A stretch of 64,000 nucleotides of DNA. Source: a bacterium D16-36 (lineage in GTDB: Bacteria > Bacillota > Clostridia > Lachnospirales > Lachnospiraceae). The notes beneath the pieces were generated by a model. The model was not told where the DNA came from. It saw only the letters and a list, made by a program, of their open reading frames with translations, and ran no database searches. The stretch covers positions 30,068-94,067 of the forward strand of contig RAYF01000020.1 in NCBI GenBank assembly GCA_003611745.1. Direction: 5' to 3'. Position 1 is the stretch's first letter, and every line of letters starts with the position of its first letter. A program made the position numbers and the translations under genes. Shown piece after piece: positions 1 to 8,347 of the stretch.

Positions 1-1004
1 AATGGCCCTGCAGAAGATTTGGAAATCCCATATCCGATGCAGGAACGTGTTGCTGTAGAGGAGGTGCAGTAGTACATCATATATGCACCCTTGCTGCCGT
101 CTTTCCAGACATAATCCGGATTGTATACGATATCTGGCGCCCATACGCCGTATCCGCCAGAGCAGTCACAGTCATTGTAACCTGCCCAGAGGAAAGAGGA
201 TGCGAGCGAGTCTTCCAGTGCCTCCCCGTATGCTGCCTTTGTGCTTCCGCTGTTTTTAACGGCTTCTATCAGATTCCATTTCTGGCAGTCGCCGCCCCAG
301 TAATTCCACTCGTTAATATTGCCGCCGGCGTCCTTTGACCAGTCATACAGATCCAGCCCGGATTTGCAGCCGCTTGCATTGGTTAGGATGGCGTATGTTC
401 CGTCAGGCTGTTTTACAACCCTGTACTTCTGCATTTCGCCGCCCCAGTATTCCCACTGCATGATGTTGGTGCCATCCTTAGCTGATCCTTCTGATACGTC
501 AAGGCAGCTTTTGTAGCCTGTCGCGCCGGTCAGGATATAATAATATCCGTTACCGGCAGATACTAATTTAAACTTTTGTGCGTCGGAGCCGTTGTAAGAC
601 CATTGCCTGATATTTGCGCCGTTATTCTGCGAACCGTCCTCAACATCGAGATATAATCCGCTGAATTTGTTCTGTATGTAGTAAATACCTTCTACGTTTT
701 CACTGGCATACAGTGATTTGTTGAAATAGCCCTGCTCCCCATGCGCAGACCAGTTCCTTAAATCAGAGCTGGACGCTTGTGCCATATGCGATCCAAAAAT
801 ATAATATTTTCCACTGGATGAATCATAAAATACAGATGGGTCGTGCACAGAAATCCTCGTCGTGCCCGCAGTTGTTGATGCGCTTGCCGCAGCATCCGCA
901 GTTGTTGTCTGCTGCAACCCCGTTACTGCAAGTGCCATGGTCAATAGTAACGCCCCTGTCCTTTTTAAAGTACTTAAAAAGGATTGTTTTTTGCTTTGCC
1001 TCAT
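1..1004 (-). CDS. Secreted GH43-like glycoside hydrolase with inserted ricin-type lectin domain (3' part missing)
   Basis: The reading frame opens at an ATG at 1004 behind an AAAGGAG site and runs off the window edge, so only about 334 residues are visible. Residues 1-40 are a signal peptide: KKQSFLSTLKR, then a hydrophobic core, then an Ala-rich cleavage region. At 54-57 is HDPS, with the Asp expected of the catalytic base in GH43 five-bladed propellers, followed by GKYYIFGSH. Residues about 102-246 form a ricin-B/CBM13-like module with repeated QW and QKW triplets (QWSYNGSDAQKF, QWEYWGGEMQKY, EWNYWGGDCQKW). The propeller then resumes with GVWAPDIVYNP at 286-296. By family, GH43 enzymes act on arabinose- or xylose-containing plant polysaccharides; the exact substrate is not readable. 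It is divergent from miaB and probably has its own promoter. Confidence 0.85.
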   Translation of the reverse strand, partial: MRQSKKQSFLSTLKRTGALLLTMALAVTGLQQTTTADAAASASTTAGTTRISVHDPSVFYDSSSGKYYIFGSHMAQASSSDLRNWSAHGEQGYFNKSLYASENVEGIYYIQNKFSGLYLDVEDGSQNNGANIRQWSYNGSDAQKFKLVSAGNGYYYILTGATGYKSCLDVSEGSAKDGTNIMQWEYWGGEMQKYRVVKQPDGTYAILTNASGCKSGLDLYDWSKDAGGNINEWNYWGGDCQKWNLIEAVKNSGSTKAAYGEALEDSLASSFLWAGYNDCDCSGGYGVWAPDIVYNPDYVWKDGSKGAYMMYYCTSSTATRSCIGYGISKSSAGP

Positions 1005-1155
1005 GAGTTTTTTCTTCTCCTTTCACTTTGTGGTGTTACTCTCCACAACTGTCTGGAACATTGTGTAAGGCGATTCGTTCCTGGCTCCGGAAAACAGCGG
1101 CTTTTTAAGTGCAGACATGAAGAGTGTGCCGCTTTCTGGAGGTGGCTGTGAATCG

Positions 1156-1169
1156 TAACGGTTCCGTTA
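1156..1169. promoter_or_regulatory. Candidate operator upstream of the GH43 gene
   Basis: TAACGG-TT-CCGTTA is a perfect 6-bp inverted repeat with a 2-bp spacer. It lies about 150 bp upstream of the glycosidase start, a usual place for a sugar-responsive (LacI- or AraC-type) site. The assignment is inference, because no regulator gene is visible nearby. Confidence 0.35.
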
Positions 1170-1494
1170 AGCCATCCGTAGTGTCAGTTAGGGAAAATAC
1201 CTTCTGTCCCCAACATCATTACAACTTGATGGTACAATAATATTTGCTTTTTCGCAAGATGATTTTGCTAATTTTTTATAATATTTTAGAAAACTATTTT
1301 TGTTTTTTGTACATTTTTTTGGTTTGTGCCTTCTGCCCATGTTTTTTTGTATAAAAATCAATTATAGAAGCTGTTTTTCTTTTTATGGTTTGCACAATAG
1401 AGGCGGTTTCGCTTGCCTGTGAATGAAAAAAAGAAAAATAACCGGGTGCAGGCACAAACATCAATTGATTTCCGTCTTTTTATCATATGTGTTC

Positions 1495-1523
1495 TTTACA
1501 TCTGTCTTCTTATTTATTATACT
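1495..1523 (+). promoter_or_regulatory. Sigma-A type promoter for miaB
   Basis: TTTACA at 1495-1500 and TATACT at 1518-1523 are separated by exactly 17 bp. This is an excellent match to the housekeeping consensus, about 70 bp before the miaB start. Confidence 0.7.
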
Positions 1524-1591
1524 AAGGATTTGTAGAACATGGCTGCAGATATGTTAATGAATGAAAAGACAGAAAGACAGGGTTGTAGAAA

Positions 1592-3055
1592 ATGTATAAT
1601 GAAATTGACTTAGACAGAATAGATTTGAATCAGGGGCCGCCGCAGGAAGAGCCTAAGCGGCAGTATTATTATATGGCGAAATGCCGGGAGTGGGCCAGGG
1701 ATTTTGAAAGGGGGAACGGCCGCCGTCCGACATTTTTTATCCAGACGTTTGGCTGTCAGATGAATGCGCGGGATTCCGAAAAGATTCAGGGCATTATGAA
1801 GACGATCGGGTATGAGGAGGGGGATTCTGCCAAAGCGGATTTTCTACTATATAATACCTGTACAGTCAGGGAAAATGCTAATTTGAAGGTGTATGGGAGG
1901 CTGGGGCAGCTTAAAAAGCAAAAGAAGGAGAATCCGGATATGATTATCGCATTGTGCGGCTGCATGATGCAGGAGCCGGATGTTGTGGAAAAGATAAAAA
2001 AGAGCTACCGCAATGTGGATATTATTTTTGGTACGCATAATATTTTTAAATTGGCGGAGCTTCTGGCCCTGAAACTCTTTAGCGGGGCAGGCAGTGGGAA
2101 GATGATTGTCGATATCTGGAAAGGGACGGATCAGATTGTCGAGGAACTTCCAAACGAGAGGAAATATTTCTTTAAGAGCGGCGTCAATATTATGTTTGGC
2201 TGCAACAATTTCTGCAGTTACTGCATTGTCCCATATGTGAGGGGGCGGGAGCGCAGCCGTGAGCCGGAAGATATCATTGCAGAGATTGAGGGTATGGTTG
2301 CTGACGGCGTGGTGGAGGTGATGCTCTTAGGGCAGAATGTTAATTCGTATGGGAAGAACCTAAAGCATCCAGTCAGCTTTGCACAGCTTCTGCGGCAGGT
2401 GGAGCAGATCGAGGGGTTGGAGCGCATCCGGTTTATGACTTCGCACCCAAAGGATTTGTCAGATGATTTAATAGATGTAATGCGGGGTTCAAAAAAAATC
2501 TGCAAGCAGATGCATCTGCCGCTGCAGTCCGGCAGCAGCAGACTTTTGGAGGTTATGAACCGCCACTATACAAAGGAGGATTATCTGCTTCTTGTGGAGA
2601 AAATAAGAAGGGCAGTGCCGGATATTTCCCTGACAACTGATATTATTGTGGGATTTCCGGGGGAGACGGAGGAAGATTTTAAAGAGACTATGGACGTAGT
2701 TAAAAAGGTGAAGTTTGACAGTGCGTTTACCTTTATTTATAGCAGGCGTACCGGCACGCCTGCGGCAGCGATGGAGAACCAGGTGCCGGAAGATGTTGTG
2801 AAAGAGCGCTTTGACAGGCTGTTAGCTCTGGTTCAGGAGGTTTCTGCTGAGAGGACAGGGCGTGCAGTCGGGACGGTACAGGATGTGCTTGTGGAGGAGA
2901 GGAATGGGCAGGACACTTCCCTAGTGACAGGGAGGACCAGCCAGAATTACGTGGTACATTTTGCAGGGAGGCCGTCACAGATAGGGAGTATTGTCCCAGT
3001 CCGTCTGGACGAGAGCAGGGGATTTTATTATATGGGGACGCAGCTGGCAGACTGA
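1592..3055 (+). CDS. miaB: tRNA-2-methylthio-N6-dimethylallyladenosine synthase MiaB
   Basis: MiaB is a radical-SAM methylthiotransferase that adds the 2-methylthio group to i6A37 of tRNAs reading U-starting codons. The N-terminal UPF0004 domain carries the auxiliary-cluster cysteines C55 (TFGCQMN), C90 (NTCTVRENA) and C124 (LCGCMMQ). The radical SAM triad CNNFCSYC gives C204, C208 and C211, followed by VPYVRGRERSR. The C-terminal 70 or so residues are the TRAM RNA-binding domain. NTCTVRENA and the length of 487 residues favour MiaB over its paralogues. About 40 extra residues precede the domain, as is common in clostridia. The ribosome-binding site is weak. A second methylthiotransferase, RimO, lies at 11.07 kb. 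Confidence 0.96.
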   Translation: MYNEIDLDRIDLNQGPPQEEPKRQYYYMAKCREWARDFERGNGRRPTFFIQTFGCQMNARDSEKIQGIMKTIGYEEGDSAKADFLLYNTCTVRENANLKVYGRLGQLKKQKKENPDMIIALCGCMMQEPDVVEKIKKSYRNVDIIFGTHNIFKLAELLALKLFSGAGSGKMIVDIWKGTDQIVEELPNERKYFFKSGVNIMFGCNNFCSYCIVPYVRGRERSREPEDIIAEIEGMVADGVVEVMLLGQNVNSYGKNLKHPVSFAQLLRQVEQIEGLERIRFMTSHPKDLSDDLIDVMRGSKKICKQMHLPLQSGSSRLLEVMNRHYTKEDYLLLVEKIRRAVPDISLTTDIIVGFPGETEEDFKETMDVVKKVKFDSAFTFIYSRRTGTPAAAMENQVPEDVVKERFDRLLALVQEVSAERTGRAVGTVQDVLVEERNGQDTSLVTGRTSQNYVVHFAGRPSQIGSIVPVRLDESRGFYYMGTQLAD

Positions 3056-3088
3056 TGGGCTGTATACTAACTGATGGGCTGTATACTA
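3051..3088. repeat. Two tandem 19-bp units spanning the miaB stop
   Basis: The unit ACTGATGGGCTGTATACTA occurs twice head to tail. The first copy contains the miaB TGA stop. It looks like a recent slippage duplication. Confidence 0.8.
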
Positions 3089-3106
3089 TAAGATGGTGCA
3101 TGGTGG

Positions 3107-3159
3107 TAAGGAACTGTTAAGGAATTATTTGTCATGAGTAATTTATTTACAGTTCCTAA
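3107..3159. repeat. Inverted repeat AGGAACTGT / ACAGTTCCT before dgt
   Basis: AAGGAACTGT at 3108-3117 and ACAGTTCCTAAG at 3149-3160 face each other. The same words recur upstream of folD (about 10147), near 47793 and near 60130, so this is a dispersed motif. The ATG at 3134 falls inside the loop, which argues against using it as the dgt start. Confidence 0.45.
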
Positions 3160-3193
3160 GTATATTTGCCGCAGCATAGAAACGGGGTGGAAT

Positions 3194-4228
3194 ATGGATA
3201 AGGAAAAAGTATGGTATAACCTGCGGGAGCGCCAGGAGGAGCGGGAGCACTCCTTTTTAAGCAAGTATGCTGCTTTTGCAGACCAGTCGCTGGGAAGGGA
3301 CAGGGAGGAGCCGAAGTGTGATATCCGCACGGACTTTCAGAGGGACAGGGACAGGATACTCCACTGCAAAGCATTCCGGCGGTTAAAGCAGAAGACGCAG
3401 GTTTTCTTGGCACCGGAGGGGGACCATTACAGGACACGCCTGACCCATACGCTGGAGGTGGCACAGAATGCGAGAACGATTGCAAGGGCGCTTTATCTGA
3501 ATGAGGATCTGACGGAGGCAATTGCCCTGGGGCATGATTTAGGGCATACGCCGTTCGGCCATGCGGGGGAGCGTGCATTGAACCACATTACGGAAGACCA
3601 CGGCGGGTTTAGCCACAACCAGCAGAGCGTCAGGGTCGTGGAGCGGCTGGAAAAAGACGGAAAAGGGTTAAATCTCACAAAGGAGGTCAGGGATGGCATT
3701 TTGAACCACCAGACAAAGTCAACCCCTATGACATTGGAGGGGAAGGTGGTTCGCCTGTCAGATAAGATTGCCTACATCAACTCGGATATTGATGATGCCA
3801 TCCGTGCAGGGATTATCAGGGAGGAGGACATTCCGGAAGATTTGACGCAGATATTGGGAAACAGTACGAACCTCAGGCTGAATACATTGGTGCATGATAT
3901 TGTGAGGAACAGTGAAGGCAAAGCTGATATCTGCATGTCCGCACCTGTGGAGAGGGCGATGTTTTCCCTGCGCAGTTTTCTCTTTGACAGCGTGTATACA
4001 AATCCGCTGGCGAAGGGGGAAGAGCGAAAAGTCAGCAATATGATTAACCAGCTATATGAATACTATATACATAATATAGAAGAAATGCCGTCGGAATTTT
4101 TGGATCTGATTCATTCCGGGGAGACAGGCCAGAGGGTGGTCTGCGACTTCATTGCCTGCATGACTGACAGATATGCGGTGAATTTGTATAAAGAGATTAT
4201 GATACCGAAGTCATGGGGATTAAAATAA
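3194..4228 (+). CDS. dgt: dGTP triphosphohydrolase-like HD-domain protein
   Basis: This is a dNTP triphosphohydrolase of the Dgt/YpgQ-like HD superfamily, which converts dGTP to deoxyguanosine and triphosphate and may balance dNTP pools. The HD metal site is visible: H85 in RLTHTLEV, and H114-D115 in GHDLGHTPFGHAGE. RDRILHCKAFRRLKQKTQV is the typical family N-terminal motif. The start chosen gives 344 residues (MDKEKVWYNLRERQEERE) with a GGGGTGG site just upstream. An upstream ATG at 3134 would add 20 residues unlike the family. It sits before dnaG, as often seen in Clostridia. Confidence 0.9.
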   Translation: MDKEKVWYNLRERQEEREHSFLSKYAAFADQSLGRDREEPKCDIRTDFQRDRDRILHCKAFRRLKQKTQVFLAPEGDHYRTRLTHTLEVAQNARTIARALYLNEDLTEAIALGHDLGHTPFGHAGERALNHITEDHGGFSHNQQSVRVVERLEKDGKGLNLTKEVRDGILNHQTKSTPMTLEGKVVRLSDKIAYINSDIDDAIRAGIIREEDIPEDLTQILGNSTNLRLNTLVHDIVRNSEGKADICMSAPVERAMFSLRSFLFDSVYTNPLAKGEERKVSNMINQLYEYYIHNIEEMPSEFLDLIHSGETGQRVVCDFIACMTDRYAVNLYKEIMIPKSWGLK

Positions 4229-4233
4229 AAAAA

Positions 4234-4319
4234 CGCACCGACTTTGCTGGTGCGCTAGCAAGAATTTTCTGCGAAAATTCTTGTTGGTGTATCGCTACGT
4301 AATGAGAATTTGCCTATAA
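4234..4319 (-). repeat. Composite three-hairpin repeat, divergent copy
   Basis: This copy follows the dgt stop. Hairpin 1 is GCACCGACTTTGCTGGTGC. Hairpin 2 is AGAATTTT-CTGCG-AAAATTCT. Then comes the conserved tail TTGTTGGTG...CTACGTAATGAGAATTTGCCTA. Layout and tail match the copies at 18.56, 37.56 and 37.67 kb although the stems differ in sequence, which implies compensatory change. Strand is given for the direction in which hairpin 1 would act as a terminator. Confidence 0.7.
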
Positions 4320-4327
4320 GTAAAAAA

Positions 4328-4378
4328 GGGCACAGACTGCGCTTGTTGGTGACTACCACATACGAAAAACTTTCCTAA
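4328..4378 (-). repeat. Composite repeat, copy lacking the middle hairpin
   Basis: GGGCACAGACTGCGCTTG is followed directly by TTGGTGACTACCACATACG and AAAACTTTCCTAAG. It is the same family as the neighbouring copy but without the second stem-loop. It lies between dgt and dnaG. Confidence 0.65.
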
Positions 4379-4494
4379 GAAATAAAAAAAGGAAAATTAT
4401 TTTCTGCGTCGAATAACTAACATAGAGGGCTTGTGCCCATTGATTCCACACTGGGTGGAATATGACGGAACGGACAAGGAAAGGGGGAGGGGAC

Positions 4495-6273
4495 ATGCCA
4501 AGGTTTTTGGAGGAACAGATAGAAGAAGTCCGCAGAAGAAGCGATATTGTGGATATCATAGGCAGCTATGTGAAGCTGAAGCGTTCCGGGAGCAGTTATA
4601 TGGGGCTTTGTCCTTTTCACAACGAGAAATCGCCCTCTTTTTCCGTAAGCCCGGCAAGGCAGATGTATAAGTGCTTTGGGTGCGGCGTGGCGGGAAATGT
4701 CATAACGTTTGTGATGGAGTACGAAAATTATTCGTTTCCGGAGGCGGTAAAATATCTTGCGGAGCGTGCCGGAGTCGAATTGACACAGAAAGAGTTGACC
4801 GAAGAGCAAAAAAGGCAGGAGGGGCTTAGGACAACCCTTCTGGAGATTAATACAAAGGCGGCGCGCTATTATTATGCGAAGCTAAAGTCACCTCAGGGGA
4901 AAATCGGATACGATTACCTGAGGGAGAGGGGGCTTTCCGACGAGACAATCCGGCGTTTTGGGCTTGGCTATGCAGGGCAGGATGGGGCTGAACTGTACCG
5001 CTATCTGAAACAGCAGGGCTACGGGGACAGTATTCTAAAAGAAACCGGATTGTTTAAGATGGAGGAACGCGGAGTATACGATAAATTTTGGAACCGCGTG
5101 ATGTTTCCAATCATGGATATCAGCAATCATGTAATTGGATTTGGCGGACGCGTTATGGGGGATGCAAAGCCGAAATATCTTAATTCGCCTGAGACAAAGC
5201 TGTTTGACAAGAGCAGGAATCTTTTCGGGCTGAATTATGCCAGACAGGGAAAGAGGCAGAGCCTTATATTATGCGAGGGCTATATGGATGTAATTGCTAT
5301 GCATCAGGCAGGTTTTACGAACGCAGTGGCGTCACTGGGGACAGCATTTACGGAGCAGCAGGCGGGCCTTATGAAACGCTATGCAGAGGAAGTGCTTTTG
5401 ACATACGACAGCGATGCCGCGGGGAGGAAGGCGGCGATGCGTGCCATTCCGATGCTCAGGAGCGCTGGCATCAATGGGAAAGTCGTACATTTGGAGCCGT
5501 ACAAGGATCCGGATGAATTTATCAAGGCACTTGGCTCTGAGGAATTTGAAAAACGCCTTGCAGAGGCACAGAACAGCTTCTTTTTTGAGGTGGAGGAGAT
5601 AAAGCACCTTTATGATATGGCCGACCCGGAACAGAAGACGAAATATTATCATGAAATTGCGCAGAAACTTCTTGTATTTACGGACAAGGTCCAGAGGGAT
5701 AATTATCTGGAGGCAGTCGCTGCAAAGTATGATATCAGGAAGGAAGATTTACGGGAGTTAGTCATTCGGTACAGCAGCCGTCTCCCGGATGGCTATCAAA
5801 GGCCATCTGGGAAGGAGGGATTAAAGAGCAGCCGCCAAAGGGAGGAAAGGGGGATTGGTTATTCTTACCGCCTTCTTTTGTCGTGGCTGATAGAAGACCC
5901 CAGCCTTTTTGGGGCGGTAAGCGAACTGGTGAAAACGGATGACTTTGTAGAAGAGGATTACCACACGGCGGCAGTTCTGCTTTATCAGCAGTTGGAAGAA
6001 GGGGAACTGGTTCCGGCAAAGATTATTAATCATTTTCAGGATGTGGAGGCCCAGAAAATGGCAGCGCAGATGTTCCAGACGGATTTTCAGGCAAAGATGA
6101 GCCCTGAGGAGAGGGAAAAGGCGCTAAATGAGCTGGTGTTCCGCATCAAGGAGCATAGTATCGAGCATCGGATCCGCAACCTGACAGATATGGGGGAGCT
6201 GCAAAGCCTTATTTTGGAGAAGAAACGGTGGCAGACGCCAGAGAAATTGCATATTTCTTTGAAAGATGGATAA
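4495..6273 (+). CDS. dnaG: DNA primase DnaG
   Basis: DnaG makes RNA primers at the replication fork. The N-terminal CHC2 zinc finger has C39, H42, C60 and C63 (CPFHNEK and CFGCG). The catalytic core follows, with a TOPRIM motif ILCEGYMDVIAMHQAG (E261) and the metal-binding DSD at about 305-307. The C-terminal 150 residues are the DnaB-helicase-binding region. The chosen ATG gives 592 residues and has AGGGGGAGGGGAC just upstream. An ATG 11 codons earlier lacks a good site. It is followed 69 bp later by rpoD, the classical macromolecular-synthesis operon. Confidence 0.96.
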   Translation: MPRFLEEQIEEVRRRSDIVDIIGSYVKLKRSGSSYMGLCPFHNEKSPSFSVSPARQMYKCFGCGVAGNVITFVMEYENYSFPEAVKYLAERAGVELTQKELTEEQKRQEGLRTTLLEINTKAARYYYAKLKSPQGKIGYDYLRERGLSDETIRRFGLGYAGQDGAELYRYLKQQGYGDSILKETGLFKMEERGVYDKFWNRVMFPIMDISNHVIGFGGRVMGDAKPKYLNSPETKLFDKSRNLFGLNYARQGKRQSLILCEGYMDVIAMHQAGFTNAVASLGTAFTEQQAGLMKRYAEEVLLTYDSDAAGRKAAMRAIPMLRSAGINGKVVHLEPYKDPDEFIKALGSEEFEKRLAEAQNSFFFEVEEIKHLYDMADPEQKTKYYHEIAQKLLVFTDKVQRDNYLEAVAAKYDIRKEDLRELVIRYSSRLPDGYQRPSGKEGLKSSRQREERGIGYSYRLLLSWLIEDPSLFGAVSELVKTDDFVEEDYHTAAVLLYQQLEEGELVPAKIINHFQDVEAQKMAAQMFQTDFQAKMSPEEREKALNELVFRIKEHSIEHRIRNLTDMGELQSLILEKKRWQTPEKLHISLKDG

Positions 6274-6342
6274 ATTATAGCTTAAGTCAGTAACCAAGGG
6301 AGCATCTGACGTTTCAGTACATATAGGAAAGGAAGGAACACT

Positions 6343-7590
6343 ATGGCAACAGAAAAGAAACAGACTGGCGGGGATTTCGTGGATGAGAAGAAAAAGCCTG
6401 CGAAAAAGAGTGCGGCGAAGGGCTCTGCCGGAAAGAAAAGTTCTGCTAAGAAAAAAGAAGCGAATCCGGCAGGAGATGAGCAGAAATTCCGGGAGAAGCT
6501 TGCGGCATTAAAGCTGCTTGCCAAATCAAAGCGAAATGTTCTGGAGCTTGCGGAAATCAACAGTTTCTTTAATGATATCGGCCTGGACGAAGAAAAGACG
6601 GAGAAGGTAATTGATTTTCTGGAATCAGAAGGGGTGGATGTGCTGCGCATTCCGGAGGGGAAGGAAACAGACGATGATATCCTTCTGGAGATAGAAGCCA
6701 GCGGGGAAGTCCCGGATGACGAGGAAATCGAGAAGATTGACCTGTCTGTGCCGGAGGGTGTCAGCATAGAAGATCCGGTCCGTATGTATCTGAAAGAGAT
6801 TGGCAAAGTGCCGCTTTTAACTGCGGACGAAGAGGTAGAGCTGGCACAGCGCATGGAGCAGGGCGATATGGAGGCGAAGAAAAAGTTGGCTGAGGCTAAC
6901 CTTCGTCTCGTTGTCAGCATTGCAAAGCGTTATGTGGGGCGCGGCATGCTTTTTCTTGACTTGATTCAGGAGGGGAACCTCGGGCTGATTAAGGCGGTCG
7001 AGAAGTTTGATTACAAAAAAGGGTATAAGTTCAGCACCTATGCAACATGGTGGATCCGTCAGGCGATTACAAGGGCGATTGCGGATCAGGCAAGGACGAT
7101 ACGTATTCCGGTGCATATGGTGGAGACGATTAATAAATTTGTCCGTGTACAGAGGCAGCTTTTGCAGGAGCTTGGAAGGGAACCGTATCCGGAGGAGATT
7201 GCAAAGCACATGAATATGCCGGTAGACCGTGTGCGGGAGATACAGAAGATTTCCCTAGAACCGGTATCGCTTGAGACGCCGATTGGCGAGGAGGAGGACA
7301 GTCATCTGGGCGACTTTATTCAGGACGACAATGTGCCGGTTCCTGCCGAGGCGGCAGCGTTTACGCTGTTGCGTGAGCAGCTTGAGGAGGTGCTAAGCAC
7401 CCTTACTGAGCGCGAGCAGAAGGTCTTGAAGCTGCGTTTTGGTTTGGAGGATGGCCGTGCAAGAACGCTGGAGGAAGTCGGCAAGGAATTTAAGGTAACC
7501 CGCGAGCGCATCCGCCAGATAGAAGCCAAGGCGCTCCGCAAATTAAGGCATCCGAGCCGCAGCCGCAAGTTAAAGGATTATCTGGAATAA
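6343..7590 (+). CDS. rpoD: RNA polymerase primary sigma factor RpoD (SigA)
   Basis: This is the housekeeping sigma-70 factor. Residues 11-40 are a Lys/Ala-rich tract typical of clostridial SigA. Region 1.1 follows ([18 protein letters not shown]), then region 1.2 ([16 protein letters not shown]), region 2 ([53 protein letters not shown]), region 3, and the region 4 helix-turn-helix ([21 protein letters not shown]). The length of 415 is normal for a Gram-positive SigA. AAAGGAAGG is the ribosome-binding site. Its stop overlaps the start of trmK. Confidence 0.97.
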   Translation: MATEKKQTGGDFVDEKKKPAKKSAAKGSAGKKSSAKKKEANPAGDEQKFREKLAALKLLAKSKRNVLELAEINSFFNDIGLDEEKTEKVIDFLESEGVDVLRIPEGKETDDDILLEIEASGEVPDDEEIEKIDLSVPEGVSIEDPVRMYLKEIGKVPLLTADEEVELAQRMEQGDMEAKKKLAEANLRLVVSIAKRYVGRGMLFLDLIQEGNLGLIKAVEKFDYKKGYKFSTYATWWIRQAITRAIADQARTIRIPVHMVETINKFVRVQRQLLQELGREPYPEEIAKHMNMPVDRVREIQKISLEPVSLETPIGEEEDSHLGDFIQDDNVPVPAEAAAFTLLREQLEEVLSTLTEREQKVLKLRFGLEDGRARTLEEVGKEFKVTRERIRQIEAKALRKLRHPSRSRKLKDYLE

Positions 7591-8282
7591 TGCATCTGTC
7601 AGACAGGCTGAGGCGGATTGCCGCCAATGTAAAGTCGCGGGGTGTGGTTGCAGATATCGGCTGTGACCATGGTTTTACCTCAATCTATCTTGTGCAGCAG
7701 CATCTGGCGGACAGGGCGGTTGCGATGGATATCAACGAAGATCCTTTAAAACGGGCTAAAGAGCATATTCTTCAGTATCAGATGCAGGATAAGATTTCCC
7801 TGCGCCTGTCGGACGGGGCGAAGGGGCTTGCCGTAGGGGAGGCGGATACGATTCTTATCAGCGGAATGGGCGGTGCGTTAATCTGCCGTATCCTGCGGGA
7901 TGGCGGTGCGGCTGTCAGGTCAGCATCTGAATTAGTCCTATCCCCACAGTCGGAGGCATGGCTGGTGCGGCACTGCATCCATGAGATGGGGTTTCGGATT
8001 GCAGCGGAGGAAATGGTAGCGGAGCAGGGAAAATATTACGTGATCATACGCGCTGTCCCGGGGACAGAGTCCTATGGGCAGGAGGTCGATTATATTTACG
8101 GCAGGAGACTGGCGGAGGACAGAGATAAGGTGTTTCTGGAATTTTTACAAAAAGAGCGGGAACGTGTATCGAGGGCACTTGAGGGCATGGAGGGGAAAGA
8201 GCTTTGTGCAGGCAGTGCAGAGAGAAAGCAGGAATTACTGCAGATGCGAAAAATGATAGAAAGCATTTTAGAAATAGGTTGA
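7590..8282 (+). CDS. trmK: tRNA (adenine(22)-N(1))-methyltransferase TrmK
   Basis: This is a class I SAM-dependent methyltransferase that makes m1A22 in tRNA. The SAM-binding motif is VADIGCDHGFTSIYL at about 20-34, with AMDINEDPLKRA after it and the family hallmark ISGMGG at about 89-94. The start shares a base with the rpoD stop (TAATG), so the two are translationally coupled. The dnaG-rpoD-trmK order is conserved in Firmicutes. Length is 230 residues, as expected. Confidence 0.92.
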   Translation: MHLSDRLRRIAANVKSRGVVADIGCDHGFTSIYLVQQHLADRAVAMDINEDPLKRAKEHILQYQMQDKISLRLSDGAKGLAVGEADTILISGMGGALICRILRDGGAAVRSASELVLSPQSEAWLVRHCIHEMGFRIAAEEMVAEQGKYYVIIRAVPGTESYGQEVDYIYGRRLAEDRDKVFLEFLQKERERVSRALEGMEGKELCAGSAERKQELLQMRKMIESILEIG

Positions 8283-8347
8283 ATCATACCAAGGCAGCAT
8301 TTTTCATTTTTATTTGTGCCGCAAAAAGCGCAGCATGGAGGATTATT

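Larger units (their letters stand above)
1005..1591. other. Divergent intergenic region between the GH43 gene and miaB
   Basis: This stretch of 587 bases is AT-rich, especially 1250-1340, and contains no convincing gene. It holds the miaB promoter, an inverted repeat that could be an operator for the GH43 gene, and a partial copy (AATTGATTTCCGT at about 1464-1476) of an end-repeat found again near 45, 47.7 and 52.5 kb. Confidence 0.6.

Noticed and set aside
3134..3193. Upstream ATG for dgt
   Set aside because: It falls in the loop of an inverted repeat and adds residues unlike the family; the ATG at 3194 has a better site.
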